Positions 13,075 to 27,227 of a DNA stretch of 64,000 nt are shown piece by piece. The position numbers and the translations under genes are program-made. The DNA is from Seriola aureovittata (lineage: Eukaryota > Chordata > Actinopteri > Carangiformes > Carangidae): contig NC_079377.1 in assembly GCF_021018895.1 (NCBI RefSeq), positions 19,041,001 to 19,105,000 of the forward strand, read 5' to 3'. The first letter of the stretch is position 1; the number at the start of each line of letters is the position of its first letter. The notes below the pieces were generated by a model. That model made no database searches. It was not told the DNA's origin and saw nothing but the letters and a program-made list of their open reading frames with translations.

Positions 13075-15805
13075 ATGTGGGTCAGACTTCTTTAGTTAAC
13101 GATCTCTGATTTGGCTGGTTTGTTACTCTGCCCATTAGTGTGCTGTTTGACAGTGAGCCTCACTCTCGGATTGGCACAGACATCTGCGCAGAGTCTGCTC
13201 TCTACTAAAGTCATCACAAGGCCAAACGGAGTGAGCTAAGCACCTGTTAGTTCCAGTTCCCCTCAGGGTTTACATACATTTAACCACCTAAGATTAGTAG
13301 CCTGCTGAGCATTAACATACATTTGAGCATAAATCCCAGATGGTTACATCATGATGTATATAACATGGTAATATAGTGAGATTTCTTTGCAAAGCATAAG
13401 AAGATTCTGGGATCAGAAACTTGATGCTTGCAGATGTTCAATGTCATCTGTAAGTTGCTCTGTGATGAAATGACAGTTATCTCACAGAACAGAATTAGGT
13501 TAAGTTACGGCAATTTCCAAAACAACATTTATGTTGAACTCGGATTTATTGAAATTGTTGAGGAGAAATATTTCTAATTCTTGTGCAGCTCGAGCAAGGA
13601 CATTAGACATTATCTGCTACAGTCTTTACACAAAATATTTCAGTGAGGTGAATGTGTAGAGATGACACACAGGTTATATACAATGACAAAAAATAGATTG
13701 TTTCTCTTTGTGAGCTCCATCCTCCAGTCTGATGTCACCGCCTCAATACACTTACTTTCTCCATTCATTGTTTTCTTTTCTCTTTTCTATTTCTTCGAAC
13801 CTTCAATTTGAAGAGCATCTTAAACAGCCAAAATCAAATCTACCTTGGTGTGTTCGCTTGGGTTGAGGTCCACGTGACACCGAGCTGAAATGCTGACAGA
13901 GAAAGAGCTGAGACAGATGATGAAGATGAGGATGAAGTAAATGCAGGAGCAGAGGTGGTTGCCTTCTCTCTGCCTGCTCAGGGAGAAGATCGTCCTTGCT
14001 TTGTTAAACGATTTCTTCCAGCTGAACTATTCTCCCGATATCAGTCAAAGAGAGATCACTGAGAGATCACAGAGAGAAAATAAAGATTGCATGTATGAGT
14101 TTCCTGGGTCACCTTGGCATACAGCTCACACAGTAAATCAATCAGTTTATTGCCATTTCAATAGCTATTCAGGTTATTCTTGCCACTGGTGCTGTGCACT
14201 GGCCAAGATGTTGTCAGACCCCCACAGATATTTTTCGAAATGTGCGTATATCATGACTGTAATGGCAAAATGAACCAGCTGGAAGCCATTTTAGTACAGA
14301 GGGAGAAAATAAAGGATTTGAACTAAGCACAGAGTACCTTGAAGTATATAATGTGTAAAATATATCACACTCATATCCGGGAGGGTTTTAGTAGATTAGA
14401 GGACCAGTTTAGTGTCATGACTAAATACTAGTGCAAACAGCTTTCCACTTTAACAAGTGAAATATGTTCAGGGACACTGTGGTGTGTAGACATACATACC
14501 CTCCTGCAGGGTCTTTCTAATTCATGTCCACTTGTTTATAATGAAGTACTTGAACCTATGACTGGACATAGTGAAATTGAAAGTTTGAGTGTCCTGTTGT
14601 GCACACACACATGTCCATTCACCAGAGGATTTAAAATCCAGTGGAGAGTAAATCTTTCGAGGGGATGATTGTTGCAAACATCTGGTATCAGACAGCTCTC
14701 TAACAACCAGATAACTGGTCTTTGTCCCCATTAACATCTTCCTCTCCGTCCCTTTCTCTTGTTTCCACCTTACCTATCCCATATGTTTGGCAGCTGTACC
14801 CATCTCTCCCACTAGATGGGGGTGTGATATTGCTGATGATCCACAACAGCCATTCATCTCTGACCCAGCATAGTGGGCGCACTCAGGCAAGGCTCTAATT
14901 TACCATCCAAGCCAACCTTTCTATAGCAGGGCATTTTAACAGCACTGTAATTACACTTAAACCTTACTGCACCGCATGGGATTCTGTATCCTGGTAGGTC
15001 TTTAAGCCACTGCAGCCTGAAGTTTACAGAGGCAGACTGGTGTCTGCAAGTTTATTGGTTCAATTCTAGACTATCAGGAGAAATCTGGGAAGGGAAATAG
15101 ATTGATGTTCCTTCTTTACCTACTGTTGAGATATCTTTGATCAAGGCATAATGACAGTGGTTGTATATTGCAGCTTCTGGCTCAAAGATTAAAATCATCA
15201 ACTTCAGCTCCTATTGTAGTGTAACTAGTGTTTGAGTTCAAATATATCATAGAATGAGAGACAACAAGGCCAACATTATCACAAGAGTAAAATAAAGGAG
15301 GAATATTTCATTATCATAATTATAAAAATATTTGTGAATTACATGAAAATGCAGAGACGCCAAGTATACACAACCTGAGATTATTCCAGTAGTACATTAT
15401 CATGTCCAGTACTCTTTATCAACTTTCACCATGACGACAATCATCTCATTTGTTTTTTCAAAGTAGATCTGGTCCCACAGTGTCACATGCTGATGTCTGG
15501 CAACATATGGCTGCAGCACATGCCCCCCTGACATTAATATACAGGCCATATACACACATGTTACTGTGACACACTAAAAGTAGTGGGTGTGTCTCAGCAT
15601 ATGTCTGCTACTGGACGTTACAGGCGTGTGATCAGAACAGTTTGTGCGTGGCTTTCTGTGCATGTGTGTGTGTGTGTACGTGTGAGATATATTCATACTA
15701 TGACATATGCTCATAAAATACATGTGTCAGCAAGTGTTGGGCATGCATGTGAATGACATATGTCCACACATTGCCTACTACGTTTACATGCGCTGTTTTC
15801 TCTGC

Positions 15806-15905
<100 letters not shown>

Positions 15906-17637
15906 GAATTTGTACATTGAGCACAAGCCTGTGTGGTAGTAATCCGCATTGGGCAGCTGTGCTCATTCGTATTCAGCCCCGAGGCACTTCTAGGCTGTCT
16001 CACTGATTAGGGATCAGAGACAGAGAGAGAGAGAAGGAGAGGGAGAAATGGTAGAGAGTGAGGCAGAGAGAGAGAGTGAGAGACAAAAGGAGAGAGTTGG
16101 AGACAAAGCAGGAGAGAGAGGTCCTCTCCCATTTATTAAACAGTTGGTTAATGACTCTAATCCCATTAAGCAGGGGGAGCAGCTTGCCCCCTCACATAAC
16201 ATGCATTAATATATGTATGTGTAAGTGTACATTTTCTTTTTCTTCTCCCTCTCACAGACACAAACAAGCACATACACTCAATACACTATACCCGGGAAAT
16301 GAAATTGATTTGCCCTAATAAACATTCGACAAAGCCCTAACATAACACTGCGAGCTGTTAAGGAGGCTTGGAGAGCAGACTTATGAAAATGACATGTAAA
16401 TCAAATTAGCGTTGTATATTTTCAGGCACGATTTGCCAACAATTATTGTTTTGACCTGGCTCCTCAGTTGACAAAAGAAACCTGCTCCCTCTGAGGAGCA
16501 GGAAATCAGCTTTTCAAGTGCTCTTGTGTTTGAAGAGTGGAGGGCAAGGCAAGGCGTGATTGCAGCACTCTGCAGAGAGAATCAGACATGGAGTGATTTC
16601 ATATAAGCAGAGAAAAAGCAGCGAAGGCCAAGGCTAGCTGTTTGTGTCTCCTTCACATATAATATACAAATAAGTAGTACTTAACTCAATGTTTATATTG
16701 CTAACTTGTGCTGATGTGTCTGAAAAAAATTATAAATAAAAACCCTCTATTTAGTATTTTACACAGTTTCCTTCAACAAAAACCCTGTCTATATGCCTGT
16801 CTAACTTATTTATATGATGTCTAGGGGACAAATAAACAAGTGTCGTATGCAGGAATTTTCAACCCATCAGTAAATTAAGCTATTATATGGAGCACATGAA
16901 TGACGATGCACATAAGTGTTGCTCACCTGAAAATCTGCATCTTAAAGTGTCATTCTGAAAAGAAGTGAATACTGAATAGGTCCACATGTGGAAAACTAGG
17001 AATAATATTATTTTAGTAGGTTTGGATTCCATAACTAAGCCGAGGGAAAGAGGGTGGTTAATTTTTCACTCTGCAATCATTCAGTAGACAGGCAGTTACA
17101 GGATGTGTCCTGGAACGAGGGCCGGGCAATGTTAGTTCTCAATTAAGCCTACACGGTACAAATAGAAGCAAGCAATAAATAGTACTATACTGTATATATA
17201 ACATAGTTTACGGCTTGCAGATATTAAGTCATATGCCCCTCAAGACTTCCCCTCTTTAGAAAAACATACATTTAGTCCTGGTCTGCAAGCCACAGCTGGG
17301 CTTTGTCTTACTGCTGGAGCTATCAAGCACACATACTGCAGTGGAGAAGGACTCTCATAACACTCAATGATTCCCATAACGTAATTTTAGTATCATATCA
17401 AATTCCCATCTCTTCATGTTTCCTAATCAATTATACTTAAATGTATCAGCGTTGTATAATACACCATGTCATGTACTGCTTGACAATATATGATATGGTG
17501 TATTGCTTGAGTACTACTACTACTACAATAATAATAATGATAATAAACAATGTGATGTGAACACTGAATGCTGATAATAAGTGATAAATAAAAATTTTGC
17601 ATAGAAAAAAAACTTCCTAAACCAGTAGAAGTAAAAC

Positions 17638-18715
17638 TTCCTCCTCTCTGCTGTCTTGTGGGGTCTCACAGGGTTCAGTTCTGGGTCCTCTGTTATTCTT
17701 GTATTTATCTTTCTATATTTGCTGCCCTTGGGTGAGACTATAAGTTGATTCAATATTGCACATCATTTATTTGGAGACGACTTCCAATTCCATTTCTCAT
17801 TCAAGCCTAGTGTGGCTTTTAGGTTAACCAAGGTCCTAGACTGTTACAAAACAATCAGGGATTGGACAGTAGAAAACTCCTGACAGCTCAACACTGACAA
17901 GGCAGAGGTTTTGATTAGTGATCCAGAAAAGATTGTTCTCATGATCAAGCAAAGTATAGGGCTTCTTTCCTCAGCTTCCCACTCTTACCTATGTCATTTA
18001 GGGGTTATAATTTCACCAACCCGTGTTAAGAAGTTGACCAGATCTTGTTTTCCCCACCTAAGAAACATCAGTAAAATGAGATTTATAGTTTCAAATTCAG
18101 AATTAGAAATGCTCATACATGCTTTTATTTCTTCAAGTATTGATTACTGTAATGCACTTTTCTCCTCTCTTTGTAAATCTACCCTGGATCGTCTGTAAGC
18201 AATGCAGAATGCCGCCCCCAGACTTCTTAATAGGTCAAATAGATGGTCTCATATTACACGCATACTCACTTTCCTTCACTTACTCCCTGTTACATACAGA
18301 ATTCAGTTCAAAATTCTCATTCTTACATGCAGAGCACTCCACCATCAAGCCCCTGAATATTTTACTCATCAGCTCACTCTTTCGTTCAAGTAAGTTCAAT
18401 TTACTATCTGTCCCACGCACCCCTTTGAAGATTTGTGATCGAGCTTTTGTGGCCATGTCACCTAAGTTGTGGAATTCTCTACCTGCACCTCTAATGTTTG
18501 CTGATTCTGTGGAGTCATTCAGAAAACAGCTAACAACTTATCTGTTTAAACAGGCTTTTGGGTAATCTGTGCGTATCAGGTCTGCTTCTTATGTATTTTA
18601 CTGGATACTGTATGAGCATATGCAATCCTGATTTGAATTGTTTATGGCTCTGTAAAACACTTTGTGACTCATATCTGTGAAAGGTGCTATATAAATAAAC
18701 TTTACTAAATTTACA
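17638..18715 (+). mobile_element. L2-clade LINE remnant (5'-truncated, inactivated)
   Basis: The plus strand encodes, across frames, the C-terminal half of an L2/CR1-type reverse transcriptase. GVSQGSVLGPLLF appears at about 17660-17700, and FGDD stands in place of the usual YADD near 17773. These are followed by SSSIDYCNALFSSL, RLQ-type MQNAAPRLL, LHLLPVTYRIQFKIL, and LWNSLPAP near the end. Several stops and shifts break it. After the coding part comes the L2-like 3' end GGTGCTATATAAATAAACTT at about 18681-18700. No 5' part or ORF1 is present. The element sits in the intergenic region upstream of ppm1b in the same orientation. Confidence 0.85.
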
Positions 18716-20080
18716 TTTTTGATATTGAGCGCTTATACATACTCACTAAATGATCACATACATTATTAATGGTATAAGTGTTTTGAACAATTTATAAATG
18801 CACAGACACACAGGCACCAACATGATGATATCATGCTTAGCATATTATATACAGAAGAAGGACATTAAAATGAGTGGTTTGGTGTCTTTTGACTTGAAAA
18901 TACATATAAAATTTATTGCAACACAAAATCCAAACAAAGTAATCCCACTGCAGTGAAAGCTTGACATACCTTTCTGCCCCAGTAATTCCTCTGTTATAAG
19001 GCAGAGAAGATATGTTCAGTTGCAAACAGCAGAACGTTGCTGTTCCTCTATTGTACAAGAAATAAAGAATAATGATTTTGTGGGGAAAACTTGCTCGACT
19101 GTGAGCCACACAGGAGCACACTAGGCATCATAATACCACCTGAGCAAGGAGTAGAACTTATGATTGCAGTGAATCATGCCCATGAAGATGGAGAGATGAA
19201 GATCCATTTGAGCATCAGAAGAAATGTCTAGCCATATAAATATATAAAATAGTATATCCCTCCAGTGTTTTATAGTCTGCCCTGAGTAATCTGCTTCATC
19301 TAAGAGTTACAATGGCAATGAACTGGCAGAATCTAAATAGGATGCAGTTTTACACCCAAGTATTGTACTTAAGGTACTTGTACTGTACTTTAGAAGTTTT
19401 TTTTATGCCACTTTATACTTGGATCCCACTAAGTTTCAGGGGGAAACCCTAACCCTAACCCCTTTAGCTTCTAGTTACTTTTCAGATTCAAATTTTAACA
19501 TTAAGAACTTCAAAGATTTTACATTAAGAAAAATATAATAAGTTCATAAAATACAACATAACATAACAACAACACAAGATAATAGAAAATTCCCAAAAAA
19601 TTACTTGCATCTGATCATCTCACAACCCCTTTGATGACCTTTTGGAGGCAGCTGACCTGTGGGCGGGAGCCTCTAGACTAAACTAGATAACTATACCTCA
19701 ATTACTTAAGACGAGCTCGACTCTCTGAGCATCAGTGAAATACTACTCACACACTAATGGGTATGTGTGTACATAAAAGACAAACACCATTCAAACAACT
19801 TGATTTTTTATTGTTTACAGTCTCTCAGAGTTGAGGTCTGACTGACTGATTATTTGACCAATCATGTCTCGGCTTCGGATCATCGACTGTCCAATCACAG
19901 AAGAGAGCAAAAGGATGGCCTCTCCCCCAAACTGGATGTTGAAAAAGAACGTCATCTGCCTCATACATTTAGCTTTAGCCAAGATTAGCTAGGCGTGCAA
20001 AACGAGTGTTTTTCTTTTCAACCGGCAGCATACGTGACTATTATTTATTTGGTGCTCCCTGGGTGTGCAGTGCCAAACAT
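18716..20080. other. Intergenic DNA upstream of ppm1b
   Basis: No gene is visible. The stretch holds one dispersed repeat copy (19350-19500) and, inside it, a short telomere-like CCCTAA run at 19446-19460. The right end approaches the putative ppm1b promoter. Confidence 0.55.
19350..19500 (+). repeat. Dispersed repeat copy A (fish 'tactttactccact' type)
   Basis: The segment contains AAGGTACTTGTACTGTACTT and ends with TCTAGTTACTTTTCAGATTC. The same ending recurs at 40470-40490, where it reads ACTAGTTACTTTGCAGATTC. A third weak copy with TCTACTCCACTATA is near 12230-12290. The family looks like a widespread non-autonomous fish repeat; its exact class cannot be given from sequence alone. Confidence 0.6.
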
Positions 20081-20081
20081 G

Positions 20082-20090
20082 TATATAAAA
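20082..20090 (+). promoter_or_regulatory. ppm1b: Putative TATA box of ppm1b
   Basis: TATATAAAA lies about 215 bp upstream of a good splice donor that would end a non-coding first exon. A start site near 20110-20115 would fit. The assignment is inferred from spacing only. Confidence 0.4.
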
Positions 20091-20111
20091 GCCTTGTTCC
20101 GATGCAGAGAC

Positions 20112-20305
20112 ATGCTGAAAGGAGAACTGACCGTGTGAAATGCTGGCTAGCTTAATCAAAGCTAGCTGACGAGCAGGGGCCGAGGAACGAAAGTGGCTAA
20201 CATTAACGGGAGTTAAGCCTATCACAAAAAGCCTGGACACTTAAACATACCTGATCCTGAAGCCACAAGAAGAAGGGCTGAAAGAGATACTTCCTATCCT
20301 ACAAA
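20112..20305 (+). other. ppm1b: Putative ppm1b 5'-UTR exon 1
   Basis: The segment ends at ...CCTACAAA followed by the donor GTAAGTAAC (20306 on). The next acceptor in register is TTGCCCACAG at 27193-27202, 25 bp upstream of the ppm1b ATG. Vertebrate PPM1B genes have a non-coding first exon, which supports the reading. The 5' edge is a guess from the TATA-like motif. Confidence 0.45.
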
Positions 20306-23300
20306 GTAAGTAACGCCTGTTACTGGGATTCAGCAAAGTTTCTAGTAAATATATTAACATAAGCTAGTCACCCGCTAACGTGTAGATAACACTTTGACAA
20401 CTGTTAACTTCGCTAGCTGCTTAGCTGCCAACATAAGTGGCCTTATTTTCATTCGACTCCGAACTAGTTAACATGAATTATGGATCATAACGATAAAAGT
20501 ATATTAGTACGTATCTTGGCGTTGATGGTGCTGATAATGATATCAACGGCCCTGCTGATGTTGCGCCAGTTATTAACACACCAGGGTCCCATTTTGTTAA
20601 GTGACTGTTAGTTGTTACTCTCGTACTTTGCTTGACAATTTTCTAATATATCATTAGAATTAACTTGTCACTTTATAATTAAAAGAATTAAGTGGCATAA
20701 TGAGCGAATGGCATGGCAACATTTGGTGAATGATGTTCATAAGTCTATTCATGTGATTTAACAGATTTGCACCCTTCACATTATATCTAAATACGTTCTT
20801 GTTTTGATTTTATGATGGTCAGGAATTTATAGGATTATTTGCTAATAATTGCACGTATCAATGCATGCCACAGTGAAACGTGATTGACTGTTGGTAAGTT
20901 GTCTCTCTATTTTCTAAATAGAATATTTGCAACAGGTGCGACTCACATGTGGAGCTGTTTTGTTTTTTTTAGTTTATTCTGGTATATGCATTGAATACAA
21001 GGGCAGGAGAACAATTTAGTTTTTGCCAGTTCCTGTGGTGTAAATATAAATTATTATTCCATTATTTGCTGTCAATGTACATAGCAATGTCTAATGTAAT
21101 TAATAACAAAGCTTCTTCGTGGTTTGTATTTGGATCCAGTGAAACACCAGTATGGGAATTAAGTTGTTTTATTGGCTTGTTGTGGGTAGTTTTATTGGGT
21201 TGTTGTTGTTGGTTGGGGTGTGTGTGTGTGTGTGTGTGTGTGCGCGGCTGTGTGTGTGCGGCTGTGTGTTTTGCAGTGTATTTGTGTGACGGTGTGTTCC
21301 AGAAATGGCAGCATCATCAGTGGCATGTTTGTGTTGGCACCTTGATGTGAAATCCTGCACTAGCCATGCTGTTTTAGCCAATGACTGCTGTGAGCCTATC
21401 GGCCTGTCCAAAGACATTTATCTATACACTTTTGGCTTGTGGCTCTTGACTGAATCAAATCACACACAGATGTATGCTCAGATATGGTGTTAACTGGCAA
21501 GCTCAAAATAACTGATAAATAAGTTTGTCAAGGGCCAAGAGGGAGAGATGGATTAACTGTGCATATGTCTGAACAAGAAAAGACTGGACTTTCAGATGGA
21601 CTTTTTTGATAACACTGTTTTCATTTTTAGAATTAGCCAGCATAAACTTTCCCTGTTTATACTGGTGATCTAAATGATACCAGTACATGAAATCAGGAGT
21701 ATAATTATCCATGATAATGTAATTTACAAAATCTTTTTGTAGCCTTTTATCATGTTTTCTTTGTTGCATTAAAGATATGCTAACAAACTTTCTTACCAAA
21801 GGGTTATTATTATCCACTTAGATAAGGACATTTGTGATCAAGATAAACATACATTTTGAGTGTGACTCTATCAGTGATTTCAGCCGGATATAAGAATCTG
21901 GACTGCTTTAACTGCTTAAGTGTGGCTGAGGTTAAAGCAGTTTCTTTGAATCATCTGAATACATTTTATCCCTCTGTGTTAATATGAAAACATATGTTAA
22001 AACAGTATGACTTATTGGAATAGATTACTTTTAAACCATTGAATACATGGTAAATGAACCATGCAATGACATGCTCTTCATCCCCATGCCTTCCTCCGCA
22101 CCACTGCATCTCACTGTTTCTCAACTTTTTAGGCCTGGGAGTCAAATTGAAAGCAGGCCAGGTTTCTAGATAGAGAAAGCAGGTATATACAAGTACACAT
22201 ACTCTTCTTGTTGCTGGGAACCCACTCACAGTCCAGTATAACATGACACATTTACCTCCTCTTTGGCTATATTCTGATGGACTCCAGTCTGGACAAGTGA
22301 CGGCCCTAGCTTCCCTGACGCCACTGCTCTGAAGATGGCTGAAGCTGTCTGTTCAAAGAGCACTTGTTCCGGGAAATTGACTGTTTCTGATGCGGCTTCA
22401 ATGATGAGTCATCAAAGACGAGGATCTGAGATATCCTCTGCCTGTGTGTTCCACCTCTCTAATTTGTAAAAAAGTCAGAAAGCCTCACTGAGGGGTAAAA
22501 CTGATTTCATTTTAGCTACAGTCTTTATCATAACTGAGGATAGTGCATTACACCAGCTGTTCCAGATACCTTTTTACTCTTTCAAATACGGATGTGGATA
22601 ATGGACATTTACTCAATGGAAACATGATCCTCTGCATAAATGGCAATATAAGCACATTAGTAGAAACTGATCATTTAAAAATTTACCCTGTACTCTCAGT
22701 ATTGGCTTTTTTAACTAAAGATGTAAACTGCAAAGTGGAACTGAATCACTTTGAATGGAGCCACTGATTTTTTTTTTTTTTTTTTTATCATTCAAATATT
22801 TGTTTTTAGCACTGAGGGAAATTCTCAGCTGCATGAAGCTCCCTTCATTGTCAACTGACTACTGATAGAATCACTCAGTAGTTTACTAACTAAATTGTTC
22901 ACTTATTCACTACTGCTAACTATATAGGGAATTCTTTGTAGTGGAGAATATTGTGTGTCAGATAAGAAAAAAACTTCTCCAGTCATTCCATTTATCCAGT
23001 TAACTCCTGAGGTGGTGACCATCGATTTGGTACTACTTATTGCCTTGCATTGTGGGGTAATTTGAGTCCACGTCACTGGATTTAATAATTTTGACTAGAC
23101 ATTCATGCAACACTAGACAGCGACATTGCATAGTGGATGATTTAGACAGAGCACTGTTTTCCATAAAGGGCACAAGTTACATTCAGCCATACTCGCCGCT
23201 AAACTCCAAAATGAGCCAGCCAGTTTGACTACTGGGCCCTGACTGATTACTACAGATTAGTAATAGATTGCTGAGAATTTTAACTCAGGAGCAGCACCTC

Positions 23301-26300
23301 TAAACACCATGCTGCATTTCCTAGTAGCCTGTTCACAAGGTATCATGTTGAGTCATTGCATTGTGATCCAATTGTGGTTAATTCATTCAAACACACCTGT
23401 CATGTGTTGTTTCCCCACCAAATACAATACAACTGTACTGTCATGATGCTGATGTGAAATGTATATGTATGCTTTTCTATTACATGTTCTTCACTGAATG
23501 TCACCAAACAAAAGTCAGGACAGAGAGAGTGGTAGTTTCCTGTTGTGTGTAGTCCATGTTTGACAAGCTAATCTGGCTCTGCGTGTATCCCATCAGCAGC
23601 TGACTGTTAAATTAAGTTAGCATGTTAAAGCTGCCCTGCTTGTCTGAAGTCTCAGACCTGTGGGTGTTGTGGGCCTCTCTGTTTGCCAGCTTTCAACTTT
23701 GGCTCTCAAAGAGCATCAACCATTCACTCCATCTTGCCATGTGTGCCGTGTAAGATGTGAGAGAAACAGTTGTTTTGTGAATGAGTAAATCAGAGCGGGG
23801 TTGGTTTTGCCACCTTTTGTTGAAACCTAATCTAACCCCCATGTGCACTCCATAAAAATGGTCACACAAATGTACGCAAACGCACATCTACACACACAGC
23901 TGCATGGCTGTGCAGTCCTTTTGTCGCATGCTGCAACCACCAGTATCTTACTGCTTCTGTTGCCATGGCAACCACTCAGCTGCCACTCCAAGCTGTGTAA
24001 CCATGGAGACATCAGACTCTGGGTGATATCACTCCCCAAAGTTCTCAGAGCTTACATCACTGCTTAGTTATGTATGTTGTTATTTATTTTTTAATGCAAC
24101 ACCATCAGGGTATGGTGCTTATTTTAGCTCTGTGTTGTTGATGACTTATTACGAGCCTTAAAATAGCGCGCCACGGTGCAGTGTGTGATTGCTGCACAGG
24201 TGAAAGAGCAGATCATTTGGTTTGGTGATTGCGTACATGGCTTTGATATTCTCTCAATAATTTGAATGCGTGTGTGAATGTATTTGTTGTCAAGGTAATA
24301 ATTCAAGTGGTTTGGACTAGTGATGCTTCTCAACCCTTTGATATGTGATCAGTTGCCAAGTGTGCGTCTGTGTGTGTGTTCGTCTGCTGATGTGCAAAAT
24401 AAAACACATCCTTTTGTATCTCATCAAAATGAATAGGGATGATTATTATTATTATTATTATTGTTGTTATTGTATTATCTTCTTTGAGATTTTGTTGCTA
24501 CAGTAGAGTGAACAAAATGGATTTTTGCACAGGCAGTTTTCCAAGTGATGATACGATAGTTTTCTAGTGACTGACATTTTTTAAATCTTTGGGGAAAGTA
24601 TTCATATTTGATATGCTCTGCTGAATCGGTCTGAAGCAACCTCCAGATAAATTTTTGCCATTTTACAAAGAGTTTGTATTAGCATTATTAAGTTAAACTA
24701 AAGACCGTCTTGTGATAGGATCACACCAGCTGTGATGCCCATCAACATGTTGATGTTCTGACGAGAAGTCAGTAGTTATGGGTCAGATCACTCAAATTTC
24801 CGAACTTTTTTTTGATCTGAACTACACAGCTGTAAAGTTTCATGACTGTATCTTGCACAGTTGTGACACTATCAAGTTGACGAAAATCTTTAAACAGACG
24901 CACACACACACACAACCAGTTGCCAAAACCATCTCTGTTGTGGGTAATGCTACAGTAGGTGTCTCTAAGAGTAAATGTACTCAAAATAAATAGCATGTGC
25001 GGTCTTTTGATATGACTAGGCTAGATACTGTATTGTGTATCAATTACTGCCCTGCAGTCCTAGACATCTGGTTCTTGTGTACAACTGTTTTGGTTAGTCT
25101 CCTGTCACAGGCTTGGTTTGTGTGCATCACACACTAATGGAAACTAATAATGTGTCAACTAAAAACATTACTGGAGGAAAAAGCTTTGTTATGTACATGT
25201 AATAACAGGAACTAAAGTTAAAATGTATACTGCCTAGGTAATTTCAATAAAGTTCATGTCCTTTCACTTCAGCTTCTCTCAAGTCTAAGTTAATTTATTT
25301 GAAAGCATTATCAAATGTCAGGTCATGTATTTGGGACTTGACTTGTACGCTTTGTCTACACCAGCTGTGTAGCTGAAGCAGCACATCAGCAGCACAACAG
25401 GAAGAGCCTCAAACCTCTTACACTGGATCCGTTAACCCACAGCGCTGCTGTTCTCTTTACAAGTGATTTTACAGTGCTCACAGCCCAGTATAGGATAATG
25501 TACTTGCACGCAAATGTCTGAAGACCTTTACAGTTCCAATTATACATGTGAAATGTGAGTGAAGTGCAAGCTGTCACGTGGGCAATGTAGGCAGTGGTAT
25601 TAGTTAAGATTGAAGTTTATCTGTTCTGTCAAACGTGAGACATGTCTAAAAAGGGCATCCTCAACATTTCTTATGTCGGTAGGGGATGACTTTTTTCACC
25701 TCAAGTAACTGACTCCCTCTCATCGTTTACTAGGTTGTAATTTTTTGTTTCATTTTTTTACCTTTTTACTTTTGACTTTAAATCATGGAGTAACAGAAAT
25801 ATGAGATGGGAAACCGGGCAGTTGTTATGTTTAAAAAAAGACATAGCATATATATATATAGATATAACATTTAGCTTTAACCACATGTACATTAAGAGAC
25901 TGGAACCTTGAGTATGCCTACAACTTATTTGTAAGTAGTAGTTATTGATATTTTCAGAAAAAAGGTATAAGTTAACAAGGCAATTTCCAAGGCTAAGAGG
26001 CCATTAAGTAGTTACATAATCAATAAAACTGTATAAGATGATGTTCTTACATTACGTAACCAATTAACATAGGCTGGATACAGAATTCCTCTCTGCTGTC
26101 AAGCAGCTTGATGCTGCTGTTCATTTAGCTAATGTAGGTGCAGTTATGGACAGATAACACATTCTCTCAACCACTTCGTGGAGTTTGTTAATGCTTCTAG
26201 TAGAGAGTTCTGGCTGTCCAAACAAGCTTTTAAGCTTGCTCCTCAGTCTCTTTAAGCATAAACCAAAGCTGCTGTGTTATTTCTGGATATGATGAGCAAT

Positions 26301-27202
26301 GATCTCTGTTTGGTTGAATTATTCCTTTAGGCCTATTAAGTAAACAGTAAAAGAAACACACACATGCCTAACTCCAGCAGTCCAAGTTCAACTCCTTACA
26401 AATCTGTGGGATATTTGCAAGGTTCAGATTTTCAGACCCTCAGAGTTTCAGTTGAGATCTGTAATCTAACCCTAACCCTAACCCCACCACAATTTCGAAT
26501 GGAAGCCTGATTTATGTTACCAGTCTCATTCAACAACCTGAAAATGAAACCTATATATATATATATATATATATGACATACTGACTTGTTTGCATTAATG
26601 GGCCTGTTTCCCACAGGTTGAGAATTTACTTGTGGTTTTCGGTTGGTGCTTTGTATGACCAATGTGCATGCAGAGATTCATGCAGAGAGTGCAACTGTGC
26701 AGGCCAGGCAGCTGTGCACAGAGAAGCCTCTAGTCTCCACTCAGTTACTGTTGTGCACACAACTCAGACAGGAGTGTATCCAAAAATTAGTTAGTTTGAA
26801 AAGTGTGTGAAATAAGGCGTTAGATTGAAACTGAGTGATTTTATCTAACTGGGCAGGCCAAAAAAATAGAGCTTATGTATGGGAAACACTGGCTCTCATC
26901 CCTCATTCGGCTTAAAACCAAAACGTTCCCACACCAGAGCTGTGGAGTGCAGTTTTAAAACCAAGTCCATTTGGACTTATTCTTTCAAACCTTTTGGCTT
27001 GAATTATGCATATGGAGCTAAAACATTTGTCTGGATTGTTTTTGCTTTAAACATCTTTTTAAAATGGAAAGACGAGGGCGTAGTTTGTATTTTTGTCAAA
27101 GTCACGATTCTGTTAATGTGTCAGTATAGTATAAGTCTGCAGTGAATGAACTGTTTGATTTCATTTCATTTTCCTGTCTGTCTTCTTTTTTCTTGCCCAC
27201 AG
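20306..27202 (+). other. ppm1b: Probable ppm1b intron 1
   Basis: About 6.9 kb without a recognisable exon. Simple repeats include a GT array (21217-21242), a T20 run (about 22768-22788), an ATT array (24440-24465) and AT arrays (25850-25860, 26551-26574). A telomere-like CTAACCCTAACCCTAACC run lies at 26465-26484. Confidence 0.5.
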
Positions 27203-27227
27203 GTAGCAGTGGGACTCGAGCAGAGCC

